From positions 124,001-188,000 of the forward strand of contig JAPFFF010000007.1 in the NCBI GenBank assembly GCA_039105265.1: 64,000 nucleotides of DNA, read 5' to 3'. A program made the position numbers and the translations under genes. The stretch's first letter is position 1, and every line of letters begins with the position of its first letter. Of this stretch, positions 53,351 to 64,000 are shown piece after piece. Below the pieces are notes generated by a model. It was given only the letters and a program-made list of their open reading frames with translations. It had not been told where the DNA came from and ran no database searches. Source of the stretch: Tritrichomonas musculus (lineage: Eukaryota; Parabasalia; Tritrichomonadida; Tritrichomonadidae).

Positions 53351-53925
53351 GGGAGATATTTTTTGCCCCCAATCTCTTTTGACCCCAACGGTTAAGGTCA
53401 ATATTGACCCTGTATCGTACTTCAGAAAAAATCGGCGAGAACTTTTTTGCACTTTTGCGAAAAAAACCATGAGTAGCTACTCACGCTTTTTTCGTTAAAT
53501 TTTTATTTTTTACAAATAATGCTAATTATATATTTTTGAAAAGATTAGTAAACATTTATTGTTATTTATAACATCATAGGCCCGAATATGTGAAGAAAAT
53601 CTTATATATTTTTTTATAAAGAGATATCTATAATATTATTGATTAATATTTTTTTTACCAAAAAAAGAAAAAAATGGTTTAATAATTACTACAATGAGAT
53701 GCTAATTACGAATAACTTACTCGGGATGGAAGAAATTTCATCTAGAGCTGCTTTTTAATAAAAATAATTTTTTAGAAATTATCGTAAAAAAAGCGTGAGT
53801 AGCTACTCATGGTTTTTTTCGCAAAAGTGCAAAAAAGTTCTCGCCGATTTTTTCTGAAGTACGATACAGGGTCAATATTGACCTTAACCGTTGGGGTCAA
53901 AAGAGATTGGGGGCAAAAAATATCT

Positions 53926-53928
<3 letters not shown>
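53351..53928. mobile_element. Long-TIR MITE E2 (578 bp) inserted in poly-T
   Basis: Terminal inverted repeats 53,351-53,492 and 53,787-53,928, 142 bases, identical as far as I can read. Ends GGGAGATATTTTTTGCCCC. The TIR contains two palindromes, GGTCAATATTGACC and GAGTAGCTACTC. The unique centre of about 295 bases is AT-rich and non-coding. T-tracts lie on both sides (12 and 40 T's). Confidence 0.9.
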
Positions 53929-53969
<41 letters not shown>

Positions 53970-56231
53970 GGGATAAATCAAAAACGCCTATTCAATTTTT
54001 TTCCAACTACTCAATTTTTCACTTTTTCTAAAGGCGTTTTTGATCAATATTTTTTAAAAAAATCAAAAACGCCACATTTGACCTTCTGCCAGGTAAAATT
54101 AAAAAACTCGTTTTTTCAAAAACGCCAGGTTTTAAAAAAACAATTATAAATTTTAATGCAATTTAGAAAAATAAATTATTATGTTACCGGTATTTTTTTA
54201 AGATCATTTTTAATCTTTGGGAGAAATATTTTAAAAATTGGGAATAATCGACATATGATATAAAGATATTAGATTCAAAAAATAAATTATATCAAGTATA
54301 AATGATAATATTTATTGAATATTACATGAAAATCAACTAGGCTGACTTTGAGTAAATTTTGAAGAAATTCATTTTAATGGGTTATTATATCTTTTAAATG
54401 GAAAATATAAAAAAAGAAAATTTTGCAATATTTTGGTTATAATGAAGCTTGATTATCAAAATATTATAATAGAATTAAAAAAAGCGTATTTTGGAAATTA
54501 TTTGAAATTTCCAAAAAATTGTTTCTTTTTAATAAATTGTATATGATTGCGTTTTTATCAACATATAATATCGAATTCCAAGTGAAATATAGTTTTTTAT
54601 ATATTAAATTTTTTATATAAAATGGTTTTGTTTTTATGTTTTATTTTTCATAATATAAATCTATTTTTAATTGTTTATTTTTTATTTATATTTATATTTA
54701 TTTCCGGTAAAGTATTCATATTCATAATATATTATGATATTGATACATTTTAATTTGAAAAGGTTATTTTTTTTATTAGCAATATTTCAAAGAAAATTTT
54801 GAATTAACAATTAAAGTATCATAAATTTGATATAATAAGTATTAAATATAGTATAATATGTATATTTGTATAATATATTTTATATAATAATTATAATATA
54901 TATTAATACCTATATTAAATGTTATTTAATAAGATATTATAATTTTATATTTTGAATTATTTTTGCCGCTAAAGTCAATCTACACATATTTGAGAAGGGA
55001 AAAATTGAGAAGATTCTGAGGAATAATTGTGGTTATTCACAAGCATTGATACATAATAAAATTTAAATATCTCTAAATATGTTTTGAATAAGTTTTTTTT
55101 TTGATCAATAATACTTTTAAAACAGTATCATTAGATTTTACAATAGATTAAAAAATGAAAATACTTTTTTTTTTAGATGAAATAAGATGATTTTGTAAAT
55201 ATATAATTAATAAGGCTTTAATCCAAAATTATCAATTTTATTTTCACTTATAATATATAATTACGCGAAAAATATTTTATTTATTAAAGAATTCATGAAA
55301 TTTAAATGAAAATCCTTTGCTTTCCTTTATATAAAAAAGATTTACTTAACTTAATAAGATTATTAACTATATTTCTATGCAAATATTATTATCATTTATA
55401 ATTTTATGAATTTAATTAGTTTTGAAAAGTTTGAAATTACTATACATTTTTGATCTTCACATGATATTTGGTAAAACAACAGTTATGTAATATTATTCTC
55501 ATATATATTCCTGTTAAAATGATATTATTCAGATAATTGACTAAAATATATAATCATCTCGATAATTTGGATAAATTGAAGATATATATTAAAAATATAA
55601 CTATTGTTATTTATATATATGCCTAATATCAAATTAAAAAATAATAATAATATAATTATTAATGATAAATTTATGTTTTCATTCAAAAAATAAATTGAGA
55701 GCTTTATAAGATTTACCTAAAAATATAAATATATGAATATGTATATTATTTTAGCATAATTTAAACATATAATTGATATGTATCCAATCACATATATATA
55801 TAATATATTTAAATTTTAAAATTTCAAAGGAGAAACTAATAGAAAATACTATTTTATTACTTTTTTAGAACATTACATAAAAAATATATAATAAAATCAT
55901 GAATCTCCATGTAAACAAAAAAATAACTTAGATTTGATTCATGTATATTCGTTCTATTGTATTTTCTCTTTTATATTAGCATAAATAAATGATATTCATG
56001 TCATTCTGAATATATATTACCTTAAATTTGAGATATGCAAACACTTTTTTTGTATTGATTCTTTATATTTCAACATGAAGAAGAAAAAACTGATGGTGAC
56101 CAAAATAGTGCAAGTATGTTCATTATATATAATATAGTTATGAAAGTTATAAAGACTATAATTTAATTTTTTCCCATCATACTAATGAGCGAATTAAAAA
56201 CTCTTTATATATACTTAAGGCATGCAAAAGG

Positions 56232-56604
56232 AAGATATTATTGGTATAATTGGAAGGGTAATTATTAGAAAGTACTTCTTGAGGGGTGAAATTATAAAAG
56301 ATAAAAAATTAAGCTAAGGGCAATGGTTATGATGTTGGTATTTGATTTTAAAGATATTGGGATTTTATGTATGAAATTGATAAGTATAGAAAAATACCGC
56401 CTAACAAGAATTAATGGCAATATGGGCTGAGGTTGCTATTTCCCCTAGCCTATACTTCTTCTCCACAAGTTCAGCTTCACGAATCTTATCTAAGAATACT
56501 CCAAAAGCTCACACTCCTAAAAAAAAAAAAAAAAAAAAAAAATGTTTTATAAAAAGTAGGCGCACAATTGAGGGATCTTTAAAAATCATGAATATACAAT
56601 ATAA
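56232..56604. other. Coding-like vestiges inside E3
   Basis: Plus strand 56,232-56,318 reads EDIIGIIGRVIIRKYFLRGE; minus strand about 56,500-56,412 reads VFLDKIREAELVEKKYRLGE followed by IATSAHIAINSC. Both are less AT-skewed than the surroundings and look like remains of genes, too short to assign. A poly-A run sits at 56,519-56,542. Confidence 0.35.
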
Positions 56605-57732
56605 TAAAAAATAGAATAATTTCTCAAACTAAAGTGTCAATTAGGACATTATTACCATGTATTTATCTAAAAGATTTTGTTGGAATATTAAGCATTAGTC
56701 TAGCGTTAGAAAAAAAAGAGTATCATTATGATGAATAACTTTGTTTATTTGATCTAAAAGCCAAGAAATGGAGAATATTGTAAGCTAGCAATACTAAATA
56801 TATATCAAGAAGTCAGCAAAAGCATAAATATTTTATAAATTTCATTGCTTTTCTTTTTGGAGGAAAAGAGATAATATGATTTTGAGATAGTAAGAGATTG
56901 CGCGCTTTGGACTTTTTTGCAGTTTGAACATTTTTAGAAACTTATTTAACCGGATTTCTCAAAAAGTAAATTGAATACAACAATAGATAAACTTTTTCAA
57001 TACAAATTGCACTATATAACAGCCTGTAAGTCAAAAATTCAAGCTTTAGTGAAATAATACATTATACATTTTATAAAAAGTATAATATATTCATTTATAT
57101 ATATATATATATTATTTTGTTATTTTATTTTATCAGAAATTCGTTTAATTTTTCTCAAAATATCTAAGTTTTTTTTTTTATTTTTTGGCTTTCACAAAAA
57201 ATTGAGAATAATGTTTGAATATTTGTATACATATTGAAATTATAAATCATGATTATCCTTATTTATGCTTAAAAATATTAATTTAAAGTTAAATTATAAT
57301 TTTAGTAAACATGTTCATATATGATTATATTATTGAACCGCGAGAACTCTTTTGACTTATTGATATAGCTGACTTTTTTTCAATAAGACACTCATTTTTT
57401 TAAGGAAATTTTTATGAATAATATATATATTCATTAAAATCAAAAATTTAACAAATAACTCGCTTTGCAGCAAAAAGACAGACATTTCAAAAAAACATTT
57501 GTTTTTCGAAAAAAGTAAAAAACAAGTATATCTCAAAATATAAAAGTATTTATGTTTTTATTTTTTTAATTTATCCTTAATATAATATTTATATTTTAAA
57601 TTTATATTTTAATCATTTCTTACTTTTCAATAAAGAAGGATAAAATTATTTTTATATCAAATCAATCTTATACTACATTCAAAAAAATCAATGTGATTTC
57701 ACAAAATTGTATTAAATTTGTTTATATTTTAA

Positions 57733-58917
57733 AGAGGTATTCATGTTAAGTGACTTAACGTCTTTTTGAATTTTTCTAATCTCATTATTTCCATCAATAT
57801 TAAGTTATATGCATTCAAATCAATAATTTTTAATTGGTTGCTCGATATAATCATTTTAAGAATGTCTAACACTGTTAATTTTATAAAAATTTTAATCTGG
57901 TTTATCTTTAATATTTCATTCAATCTTTATGATTTTTGAAAATTCCAAATATATTTATATTAATACACATAAGATTAATTAAATTATTAGATTTTTCAAA
58001 TTTAATTAGATTTATAAACAGAAATAAAAAGAAATTAAAATTTTTTTCAGATATAAACTTATCATATCTTTTTTTTCAGCCTAGAATTTTATATAATACT
58101 TTTCCATATGATATTTTATTATATGTATTAATGTATATGTTGGTGCTTAAGATATTCATACGCTTAATTTTGAGAAATAATGGTTTTGATTTTAATGGCT
58201 TATTTTAATGGTGTAAAATGTCATAAAAAGGGTTTAAAAATATGTATTTCAAGAAATAAGAAAGTATTCAAGTATATATTTCACTAAACATATTTATTGT
58301 ATTTTGAATATTATTGTATTTTATTTTTTATTGTAAAAATAAAATGATTAATCAAGATTTTTTAATTGATTAGTTTAAAATATATTAATTCAATATTTAT
58401 TTAATTTCATTCAATATATAAACTAACCAGGTATTCAAAAAAATGATCGTCATTTCAATAATAAATCTTTATTCAAATTATAGTTATGAATTTATCTTAA
58501 TAGTAAATAAAATAAACCATATTATATATATTAATATAATATAAAACATTACATAAAAAATAAATAATATAATATAAATAAAATATATTAAAATATTATA
58601 TAAATAAATCAGCAGAAATAAAAAATTAAATTATTTCAATTTTATAATAATCCTTTGAAATATTACTCCATTTTTATTGAAATATTTTCTTTCAAATCAA
58701 ACAACTTTTGTTAATGATATTCAAAATTGGGAATTTAATTTCACTAACAAAAGTTCTCCATAGCCATTTAGCCATAGAAATATAATTTATATTAATATCT
58801 CGAAATCAAACGTATAAAACATTATATACTTTCTATTATAGCATAAATATAAAATATATAAAATAATATATAATTATCAATCGAATCTCTAGGCTAGATC
58901 TCTTCATGAATACCTCT
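57733..58917. mobile_element. hAT-like non-coding element B nested in E3
   Basis: Inverted ends AGAGGTATTCATG at 57,733 and 58,917 (reverse strand), identical to those of element A. Left ends of A and B agree further (AGAGGTATTCATGT(G/T)AAGTGA). A perfect 8-bp duplication TATTTTAA lies at 57,725-57,732 and 58,918-58,925. Interior 1.16 kb, AT-rich; the 90-codon frame at 57,936-58,208 is Ile/Leu/Phe/Asn-rich and not convincing. Confidence 0.8.
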
Positions 58918-60152
58918 TATTTTAACCATTATTTATGTTTTGATTTTTCTTCTAGTTTTACTTTGGAAAATAGGTTATTCTCATGAAAAATACCAAGATA
59001 ATGCTTTATTATTGGGTTCCGAATATAATTCTAAACGTTTTTAAATGCGTTTAGGTTTTTTTTTTACAATTCTACGAAATAAACATGTTTATCTATTTGG
59101 TATTTTATTAATATGCGCATTTACTATCTATTTTGCATTATAATACGTTTAGTTTTTTGATCAAAAAATTTTAATATCGTTTAAAGTTATAAATTCTTAA
59201 CAAATAATAAATCTTTATTTACCCCCTTCTTTAAAGGGTTTTACATTTCTAGTAATTTTTTATTGGTTTGGCTGAATAATTATCAAAAACTGAAAACACA
59301 AAATTTCATAAAGCAGTCATTATTTTTTTAATTTATGAAAAGCATATATTTAGAAAACAAATAATTCCTCATGTTATTTTGTGTAAAAAAAAAGATAATT
59401 CATAAAAAAAATGATTTTATTTATTTCACAATTTTTCAATGCATTCAATTTCTTTTCTATGAAAATAAAAACATTTTTATATCTTTAATTTCTCCAATAA
59501 AAGGCATAAGATATAAATAAATTACCAAAGTGCATCCATTTGTTTAATATGCTTCATTAAGATCATTTATTATTGAAAAATTTTTTTATGAATTAAAAGT
59601 ACCTATTTGAACATTTTCTACAAAATTTAATTTGCATATTGATACTTATTGGAAAATATAACACACATATACATTTAAAGAATAAGTTAAATCTTCTTTT
59701 TCAAAATCTGATAATTATTTGATCCTTAATAATAATATATTTTATTTAAATTTTCGCTTTTATTGATTATATAAATAATATAAATGAAAAAATATATGTG
59801 AAAACATAAAAATAGAGTTTTTTTAAAAAGTCATATATTTACTGATTTTGAGTTTTTGTTGAAAATAAACTAAAAAACACATTCATTTAAAATATAATTT
59901 TTATATATTAATTTTATATTTTAATAATAGATATTTATTTTTTTTAATGCAATATAAATGATCCAATTTTTATTTTTTTGAATGAAAATAAAAACCTGGC
60001 GTTTTTGAAAAAACGAGTTTTTTAATTTTACCTGGCAGAAGGTCAAATGTGGCGTTTTTGATTTTTTTAAAAAATATTGATCAAAAACGCCTTTAGAAAA
60101 AGTGAAAAATTGAGTAGTTGGAAAAAAATTGAATAGGCGTTTTTGATTTTTC

Positions 60153-60197
<45 letters not shown>

Positions 60198-60316
60198 GTC
60201 TAAAATATAAATAAAAGTAAAAATAAGCCATTTTGATATTCAGATAATTATTTTTTTGATAAGAGCTCAATTTGAATAAAAAATAAGTTTTGAAAAAGTT
60301 TTCTTTATTTCAATTA

Positions 60317-61692
60317 ATGAATTCATTATCATTTTCAATGACAGTGCGATATTCCCCTGATCCAAAGACCAAGGATTTGGAACCTTTTCATGATACATTT
60401 TTGAAAGAATTTGTTCCGCAAAATGAAAAAGAAGCAGATCTCTTTAATCAATGCATTCATTCAAAAGAATATTTATCTGCAACATGTTTCTGTGAGCAAG
60501 TGGGCGTCTTTTGTTCATATTTACGAAATGAAGAATGTCATGTTTCATTCGCAAGAATTGGTCTTCTTTTCGGTAAAAATTCAATGAGCATAAAGTATCA
60601 ATACGATAAATATATTGGAGAAACAAAACAAAACGGAAGACCTCCAACATTAGACGAAAATGAACGACAAATATAGCAAGAAGAGATTGAGAAAATGCTG
60701 ATAGAAGATAATAATCCAACATATGATTATTTAACAAATTTCATTAATGAAGTAACACACAAAAACATTAGCCAAAAAGAACTAAGATCAATAATTTTTT
60801 ATTATTTCCGTGATGATTATAAAGGAAAAGATTGTTCTGAAGATGAAATAGATCAATATTACGATACTTTAGAAAATGCACTTTCTCATGTTCATCCTTC
60901 TTTCTGCTTTAACGTTGATGAAGTTGGTTATCAAGAGTATTCTGATGCAATGGAAGTTACAGTTTTAGTACGAGCAGATTATTCAAAACCTACATGTAAT
61001 TACTCAGTCGTTGCGCAACTGCTATTCATGCAATATGTACCGATGGCGAATACATTGAACCTTGGGTTGTCGTTTCAAGAAAAATGCTGGAAAAAATGAT
61101 CGATGATTTTATTCATCTTTCAAGATTCAGAGTAGTATCCCAAGTAAATGGTTTTGTAAATCAACAAATATTTGATGATTGGTTTTCTAATTTTTGTTTG
61201 AATCTTATGCAAAAAAGAATCAGGCTTCATTTCAACGGCCCAGCATTATTAATCATGGATTCACTTAATAAAGTGATTATTCCAAACCTTAACTTGTACG
61301 TCCTCATTATTCCTGCACATAGTAGTGACCAGACACAACCGTTGGATCTTGGCACTTTCGGCCTCTCAAAAAGAAATATATATAAAATTACTAATGAAGC
61401 TCCTGCATCACGTGTTGTCAACCAACTTAACAAAATCGTTTCATCTTTGTGGATGGCATCATGCCCACCAGCTGTCGTAAAAGCTTTTCGAAGCGCAGGG
61501 ATATGCAGAGAAAATGGCCATTTAATCTGCCATCGTGAACTCGCTCGTGCTGTCCGTCATTATGAATCATCACACATCGATTCTATCATCACAAGGCAAG
61601 AATTATTGACGAATGCTCAACAATCAGTGCTAAATAGCCGAAATCAGCCACCAGTACAAAATAAAATCACATTTCCGCTTCCGAGGTATTGA
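60317..61692 (+). pseudogene. Pogo-like (DDE_1) transposase, broken
   Basis: Seen: first segment from ATG 60,317 with an HTH-like region (VGVFCSYLRNEECHVSFARI) ending NGRPPTLDENERQ. An in-frame TAG at 60,674 then interrupts the same frame, which continues to about 61,015 with the first catalytic Asp in CFNVDEVG (codon at 60,917). The frame then shifts; the new frame reads ATAIHAICTDGEYIEPWVVV and contains ALLIMD (Asp at about 61,258) and IIPAHSSDQTQPLDLGTFG (third Asp at about 61,345), the typical DDE_1/pogo signature with DD29D spacing. Two breaks in all. Function when whole: cut-and-paste transposition with TA targets. The gene reads toward the right TIR at 62.3 kb. Confidence 0.85.
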
Positions 61693-62334
61693 AAAAATTA
61701 ATAAAAATTAAAATAAAAACAATAAATCTTTGTTTTAAAATCAATCGATATGATAATCATTTTGAAAATTAAAAATTTTTAATTTAAGTAATTTAGCATG
61801 TTTAATTTGAATATAAAAACGTTTTTTTTTTTTCATACTGTCTACATTTAAAATAAAATTTTTCTTGATGCGCAAATTATAATCTTTCGAAAAAAGTAAT
61901 ATACAAATAAAAAATATATTAATCGATTTTTTTTGTTTATATAAGCGATATTCTATTGAAATAAGTATGTTGTAAAAAAAAGATCTCGATGAAGAAATTC
62001 AATTCCTTGAAAAAAACAAAACGAGAGAAAATATTATAGAGCAACATCGCACGATTTCGTTTTAAACAATTTTCGATAATAAAGAACAAGCTTCAAAATG
62101 TACTTAAGTTCATAAATATTAGAAAAAAAAAATAATGTGATACTGAAACCAAGCTTCAATAAATCTAGTTGTATTTCTCGATTTCATAAGGTAAAAAAGG
62201 TTCAAAATCGTTTAAAATGCAAGCGATTTCATTTTCAACGAATGGAGAGCGATTGACAACAATTCTGAGAATCAAAAATAACGTTTTTATTTAAATTAAA
62301 ATTTTAAAATTTTTGAATGAAAAAAGCTCACGTC
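61693..62334. other. 3' non-coding part of the pogo-like element
   Basis: AT-rich; no gene recognised. Ends in the right inverted repeat. Confidence 0.6.
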
Positions 62335-62613
62335 ACTTCACCGTAAAGGACTTTTAAGCGTCGTAAAGAACTTTTCAGTGGTTCTATAGTATCAAGAAAA
62401 AGTCCAGCTCTTCAGAAATAAGTCCAGCTCAATTGAATTTTTTTGAATGAATTTTTTTCAAATATTTAAACATGCAATGAAAGTTCCTAATTTTCAAAAA
62501 AAGTAAAGAATAATTTTCAATAATTAGTAAATAATTTTGAATTAAATTTTTTATTAATATTTTTCACACATTTCGATAAATCTTTGCATTAAAATATTTA
62601 AAAAAGAAAAATG

Positions 62614-63089
62614 TTAAATAAAACTTAATATTTTATTTATTTTTGTTTGAGAAATAAGACTGAATAGGCATTTTTTTCTTTTGATATTATTAGTTGAAAT
62701 CATTATGCTATTTTGGTAAATAATGAGCTGATTAGGTGTCAAATAGATTTGTTTTTCAACCAATTTTGATATATGAGATAAATCATATTTTCTAACTTTA
62801 CAGCACTCTAAAACATTAAAACAATGATAATGGCCGTCCATCAGACCTTTCTCCTGATGACAAATCTTGTTTTCCCGAAGACTTTCCCAATACGTTCATA
62901 GGACACGTATATTTTTTCGTTTCTAAGATAATAGCAGAGAATGCCTATTTGGTTTGTGAATGTTTCAGCTATTTTGTAGAACATATCTTTGGTACCATCT
63001 TTGAAAGCATTGTCCTCAGCGGGTGATAATCCTTCAAATGGTGCAATTATTTCCTGGCGTGGCAAATATTTCGATTTGGTTATTTTCAT
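62614..63089 (-). pseudogene. Second, decayed transposase N-terminal relic
   Basis: From ATG at 63,089 the minus strand reads SPAEDNAFKDG... IGILCYYLRNEKIYVSYERI then GKVFGKTRF, clearly related to VGVFCSYLRNEECHVSFARI then GLLFGKN of the transposase at 60.3 kb. A second frame, 62,841-62,614, continues with YDLSHISKLVEKQIYLTPNQ, which resembles YDYLTNFINEVTHKNISQKE. The catalytic domain is absent. A different copy of the same transposon family, opposite strand, older than the first by its divergence. Confidence 0.6.
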
Positions 63090-64000
63090 CTAAAATAATG
63101 ACGTGAAATGTAAAAACTATCAAAAAACGATTCAAAATATAAATACGGTGATTTTTTATATATCTCCTCATTTTCTGTAATATCAACAAGCACACTCTCA
63201 TATTGGTTGTAAAAGCAAGGAGAAGTTATATTATCATCCTCTTCTTCAGGCAATATCTCACAGAAAAAGAATATTCACTAATGATGAAGAATATTATCTT
63301 GAACCAAAGAGGTGAAGATCATGTAATACGTTATATAGATGACAATATAAAGGACAAAATAACAGTAGTTTCTGGCGTCAGGGCTAATGGTTTGAAACTT
63401 TCTCTCCATATGATATCATCAAGAAAAATGACTATTTCTGTATAACACAAATTGGAGATGTTAATTATCATTTAAAGAATATTATAATAAGTATATCGAA
63501 TGGATTGAGGATTATAAATGCCTTTAAAGGCATATATTGTTGGTATTACAGTAGTGTTCATGAGTGGTTACGGTGCTCTGACACTTCTATATCAATTAAT
63601 TAATATGGGTATAAAATGGCATACATTCAATTTTTTATAAAAAAAAAATATACATTTTTTTCTAAAATCCTCGTAACCAAGAAGCATTGTCAGAAAAAAT
63701 GGTATTAAATAGAAATTTTGGTGGGATAAAATGGTTCACATTCAATTTTTGAACTTTTTGATAGAAATATCTTTTGGAGTAAAAAATCTGATTTCCTGTC
63801 AAGAAAAATAAAATATGGCTTTAAAATTGTTGGTGTAAAATGGTAGATCTTATTGGATCGTTTTTGAATGTCACTTTTGTTATCTTCAACCAAAACCAAT
63901 TGAGATTTCCTAATCTTCCTTTAATTGATCAACTAAAGAAGGAAGAAAGATTCTCAAATCTTGTTTTAAACTTAATTTCTAATCATAACAAATAACGTAT
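63090..64000. other. AT-rich right edge with faint repeats
   Basis: No intact gene. GGT(G/A)TAAAATGG-like motifs recur near 63,607, 63,720 and 63,833. An 80-codon frame at 63,203-63,445 has a Tyr/Leu/Lys stretch (YLTEKEYSLMMKNIILNQRG) that could be another transposase scrap, weakly. Confidence 0.4.

Larger units (their letters stand above)
53969..60155. mobile_element. Long-TIR element E3 (6.2 kb) inserted in poly-T
   Basis: Terminal inverted repeats 53,969-54,133 and 59,991-60,155, 165 bases each with one difference (base 6). Ends GGGGA(T/A)AAATCAAAAACG. The TIR carries four copies of the AAAAACGCC motif in both orientations, a subterminal-repeat pattern like transposase-binding sites. T-tracts flank both sides. 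The interior is AT-rich with only coding vestiges near 56.2-56.6 kb, and contains the smaller element B. Confidence 0.85.
47327..62388. mobile_element. Pogo-like DNA transposon split by nested insertions
   Basis: Inverted ends: 47,340-47,378 and 62,335-62,373 match at 37 of 39 bases (core GCTTAAAAGTCCTTTACGG), with weaker similarity (TATAGAA...) extending outward to about 47,327 and 62,388. A DDE_1/pogo-type transposase relic lies at 60,317-61,692. Removing the insert from the T-tract at 47,532 to the T-tract ending at 60,196 leaves about 2.4 kb, a normal size for pogo/Tc1-mariner elements. The left end has a second ACGGTGAAGT motif at about 47,398. Confidence 0.75.

Noticed and set aside
53907-54149. 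80-codon frame across the E2/E3 junction
   Set aside because: Mostly a poly-Phe product of the T-tract.
47532-60196. T-tracts considered as poly-A tails of retrotransposed copies
   Set aside because: The blocks between the tracts have long inverted repeats at both ends and no reverse transcriptase or short direct repeats, so DNA-type elements fit better.
63203-63445. 80-codon frame near the right edge
   Set aside because: Starts from an unclear codon context and shows only weak resemblance to the helical region of the transposase; kept as spacer content only.

Overview
The window is very AT-rich eukaryotic DNA with long intron-less genes, a giant BspA-like leucine-rich-repeat surface protein, a membrane protein of the cyclase-homology type, a pogo-like transposase and a Maverick/Polinton element. 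That combination points to a parabasalid flagellate of the Trichomonas/Tritrichomonas kind. This is inferred from gene families; no rRNA or other direct marker is present.

Layout. (1) 1 to about 13.8 kb: the right part of a Maverick/Polinton, running off the left edge. Visible parts are an unrecognised large gene with a DxNGD loop, a fibre-like protein, a KilA-N protein, a protein-primed family B DNA polymerase carrying an embedded HNH zinc domain, several small genes and an A32-like packaging ATPase. Integrase, protease and capsid genes are not in view. The polymerase, fibre, KilA-N and ATPase genes look whole; overall I estimate two or three breaks, so it looks young. (2) 14.1 to 18.9 kb: very AT-rich spacer holding three non-coding transposon-like elements with inverted ends, two with perfect 8-bp target duplications. 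(3) 18.9 to 46.4 kb: host gene block with an unrecognised 236-aa protein, the BspA-like protein, a multi-pass cyclase-homology protein, a UBX protein, SAP18, a doublecortin-like/P-loop ATPase, a coiled-coil protein, a CARMIL-like LRR protein, an Arb2/FAM172-like protein and a prominin/tweety-like membrane protein. Between 30.7 and 34.4 kb lie a tandem ~725-bp duplication with three palindromes per copy and a small TA-flanked MITE. (4) 46.4 to 64 kb: a nested transposon pile. A ~2.4-kb pogo-like transposon (ends at about 47.33 and 62.39 kb) is split by ~12.6 kb of insertions: three different elements in series, each with near-perfect 142-167 bp terminal inverted repeats beginning GGG, each separated from the next only by poly-T. 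The third contains a further hAT-like MITE with an 8-bp target duplication. A second, more decayed transposase relic lies at the right edge.

The most unusual signal is region 4: three unrelated-looking long-TIR elements that share a GGG/CCC terminus and all sit inside T-tracts, which suggests an element group that targets poly-T (or poly-A). Host genes here have no operon logic. SAP18 and the UBX gene are divergent and share a short upstream region with a long hairpin; the other host genes mostly read rightward with 200-450 bp spacers.
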